A stretch of DNA of 5,599 bases, from the NCBI GenBank assembly GCA_017621955.1, contig JAGASB010000158.1, forward strand, positions 1 to 5,599, in the 5' to 3' direction. Position numbers and translations under genes: made by a program. Each line of letters starts with the position of its first letter. Position 1 is the first letter of the stretch. The notes beneath the pieces are model-generated. The model made no database searches. It was not told the DNA's origin and saw only the letters and a program-made list of their open reading frames with translations. The DNA is from Clostridia bacterium (GTDB taxonomy: Bacteria; Bacillota_A; Clostridia; Christensenellales; Borkfalkiaceae). Positions 4,962 to 5,599 of the stretch are shown here, in pieces.

Positions 4962-5599
4962 CTAAAATATTTTGTTTGCTAAATTCTTTACATAGTCAAG
5001 CGAATCAAAAAGTTCACTTAAATCACCATAATCACCGCTATACGCTTCTATTAAAAGCGCTCCGTTAAAACCAACGTCTTTTAGGCGGTTAAATAAGTCG
5101 TTAAAGGCAGTTGTGCCTTTACCGGGCAAGCACATCTTACCATTTTCGTCAATATCTGATAAATGTACGGTTACGATGTCTTCACCCATTTCGTTTATGT
5201 AATCGGCGTAACTTATTCCGCTTTGACGTGCTTGCTTAATATCAAGCGTTGCTTTTAAGCCTTGCGTACGCTTTTTAAGTTCACTGTAAAAACCTATGTA
5301 ATTATAGTAGCCCCAATGCACGTTTTCATAGGCAAGCGTTACACCGTGCGATTTGGTAACGTCAATTATTTGTTGAGTTATCTTACCAACCCTATCAAAA
5401 TCTATTTTGATAGGTGTTTTCTTAAACCTTGCACCGCCGTGAAAGGTGTAATACTTTGCTTTTACCTGTTCAGCCGCACACATAGCCATATCAAGTAGCT
5501 TAAAGCTATCTGTTTTTGCACGCTCATTGACGCTGTAAAGTTGGGGTTCAAACTGCGTAGTTAAAACGTGCACCGAATGAACGTCAATCCCGTTTTGGT
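4962..5599 (-). CDS. Sugar-phosphate isomerase/epimerase, xylose-isomerase-like TIM barrel (5' end outside window)
   Basis: Cytoplasmic metal-dependent TIM-barrel enzyme of the xylose isomerase-like / AP endonuclease 2 family, whose members isomerise or epimerise sugars, inositols or sugar acids. The visible 211 residues form the C-terminal three quarters or so of a family that is usually 250-290 residues. Expected metal-site residues are seen: Glu in AYENVHW (codon at 5325-5327), Asp in TLDIKQ, His in TVHLSD and Glu in LIEAYSG near the C-terminus; an earlier His lies in YYTFHGG. A GTG at 5573 is not the start: the frame stays open to the edge and encodes QNGIDVHS immediately before VHVLTTQFEPQL, a continuous barrel strand typical of this family. 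It converges on the AraC-family gene and shares its terminator; its promoter is off the right edge, so membership of the same regulon cannot be tested here. Family is firm; the substrate is unknown. Confidence 0.87.
   Translation of the reverse strand, partial: QNGIDVHSVHVLTTQFEPQLYSVNERAKTDSFKLLDMAMCAAEQVKAKYYTFHGGARFKKTPIKIDFDRVGKITQQIIDVTKSHGVTLAYENVHWGYYNYIGFYSELKKRTQGLKATLDIKQARQSGISYADYINEMGEDIVTVHLSDIDENGKMCLPGKGTTAFNDLFNRLKDVGFNGALLIEAYSGDYGDLSELFDSLDYVKNLANKIF

Noticed and set aside
1..5599. Mobile element, CRISPR array, toxin-antitoxin, phage-defence system, tRNA or rRNA
   Set aside because: I looked on both strands and saw no spaced direct repeats, terminal inverted repeats, transposase or nuclease motifs, or RNA-gene features; every long frame is a metabolic or regulatory gene.

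Overview
The window reads as part of a carbohydrate-utilisation locus from a low-GC Gram-positive bacterium, most likely a Clostridia-type member of Bacillota. The reasons are AT-rich DNA (GC in the high 30s percent by eye), A/T-ending codons, consensus TTGACA/TATAAT promoters with 17-bp spacers, GGAG- or GGTGA-type Shine-Dalgarno sites and protein relatives typical of that group. This placement is inference; no rRNA or marker gene is present. Nothing in the window looks mobile: there is no transposase, integrase, tRNA or CRISPR array.

Layout, left to right. (1) 1-663, minus: the first 221 residues of an archaeal-style triosephosphate isomerase-like protein; its 3' end lies outside the left edge. 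(2) 674-1279, minus: a stand-alone SIS-domain sugar-phosphate isomerase-like protein, 10 bp upstream of (1) and driven by a near-consensus extended -10 promoter at 1312-1340. (3) 1280-1435: an AT-rich spacer with that promoter, two palindromes and a set of mutually exclusive hairpins. (4) 1436-2065, minus: an SGNH/GDSL esterase. (5) 2066-2128: a short spacer almost half filled by a 13-bp stem-loop. (6) 2129-3961, minus: L-fucose isomerase. (7) 3962-4107: a divergent control region with a promoter for each direction and candidate operators. (8) 4108-4923, plus: an AraC-family regulator whose perfect promoter predicts a leaderless mRNA. (9) 4929-4958: a bidirectional terminator. (10) 4962-5599, minus: a xylose-isomerase-like TIM-barrel sugar-phosphate isomerase/epimerase, cut at its 5' end by the right edge.

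How they may work together (inference). The AraC-type regulator would sense a sugar and control the divergently transcribed fucI-esterase unit and perhaps the next unit. The esterase could remove acyl groups from a sugar or oligosaccharide. FucI would convert an aldose (L-fucose or D-arabinose) to a ketose. The SIS and TIM-like proteins would act on phosphorylated intermediates, and the TIM-barrel protein at the right edge would isomerise or epimerise another intermediate. Four isomerase-type enzymes of four different families sit in 5.6 kb, but no kinase, aldolase, transporter or glycosidase is visible, so the substrate cannot be fixed from this window. The most distinctive observations are the predicted leaderless regulator, the strand-specific intercistronic stem-loop after fucI, the altered active-site position in the SIS protein, and the non-glycolytic TIM homologue paired with it.
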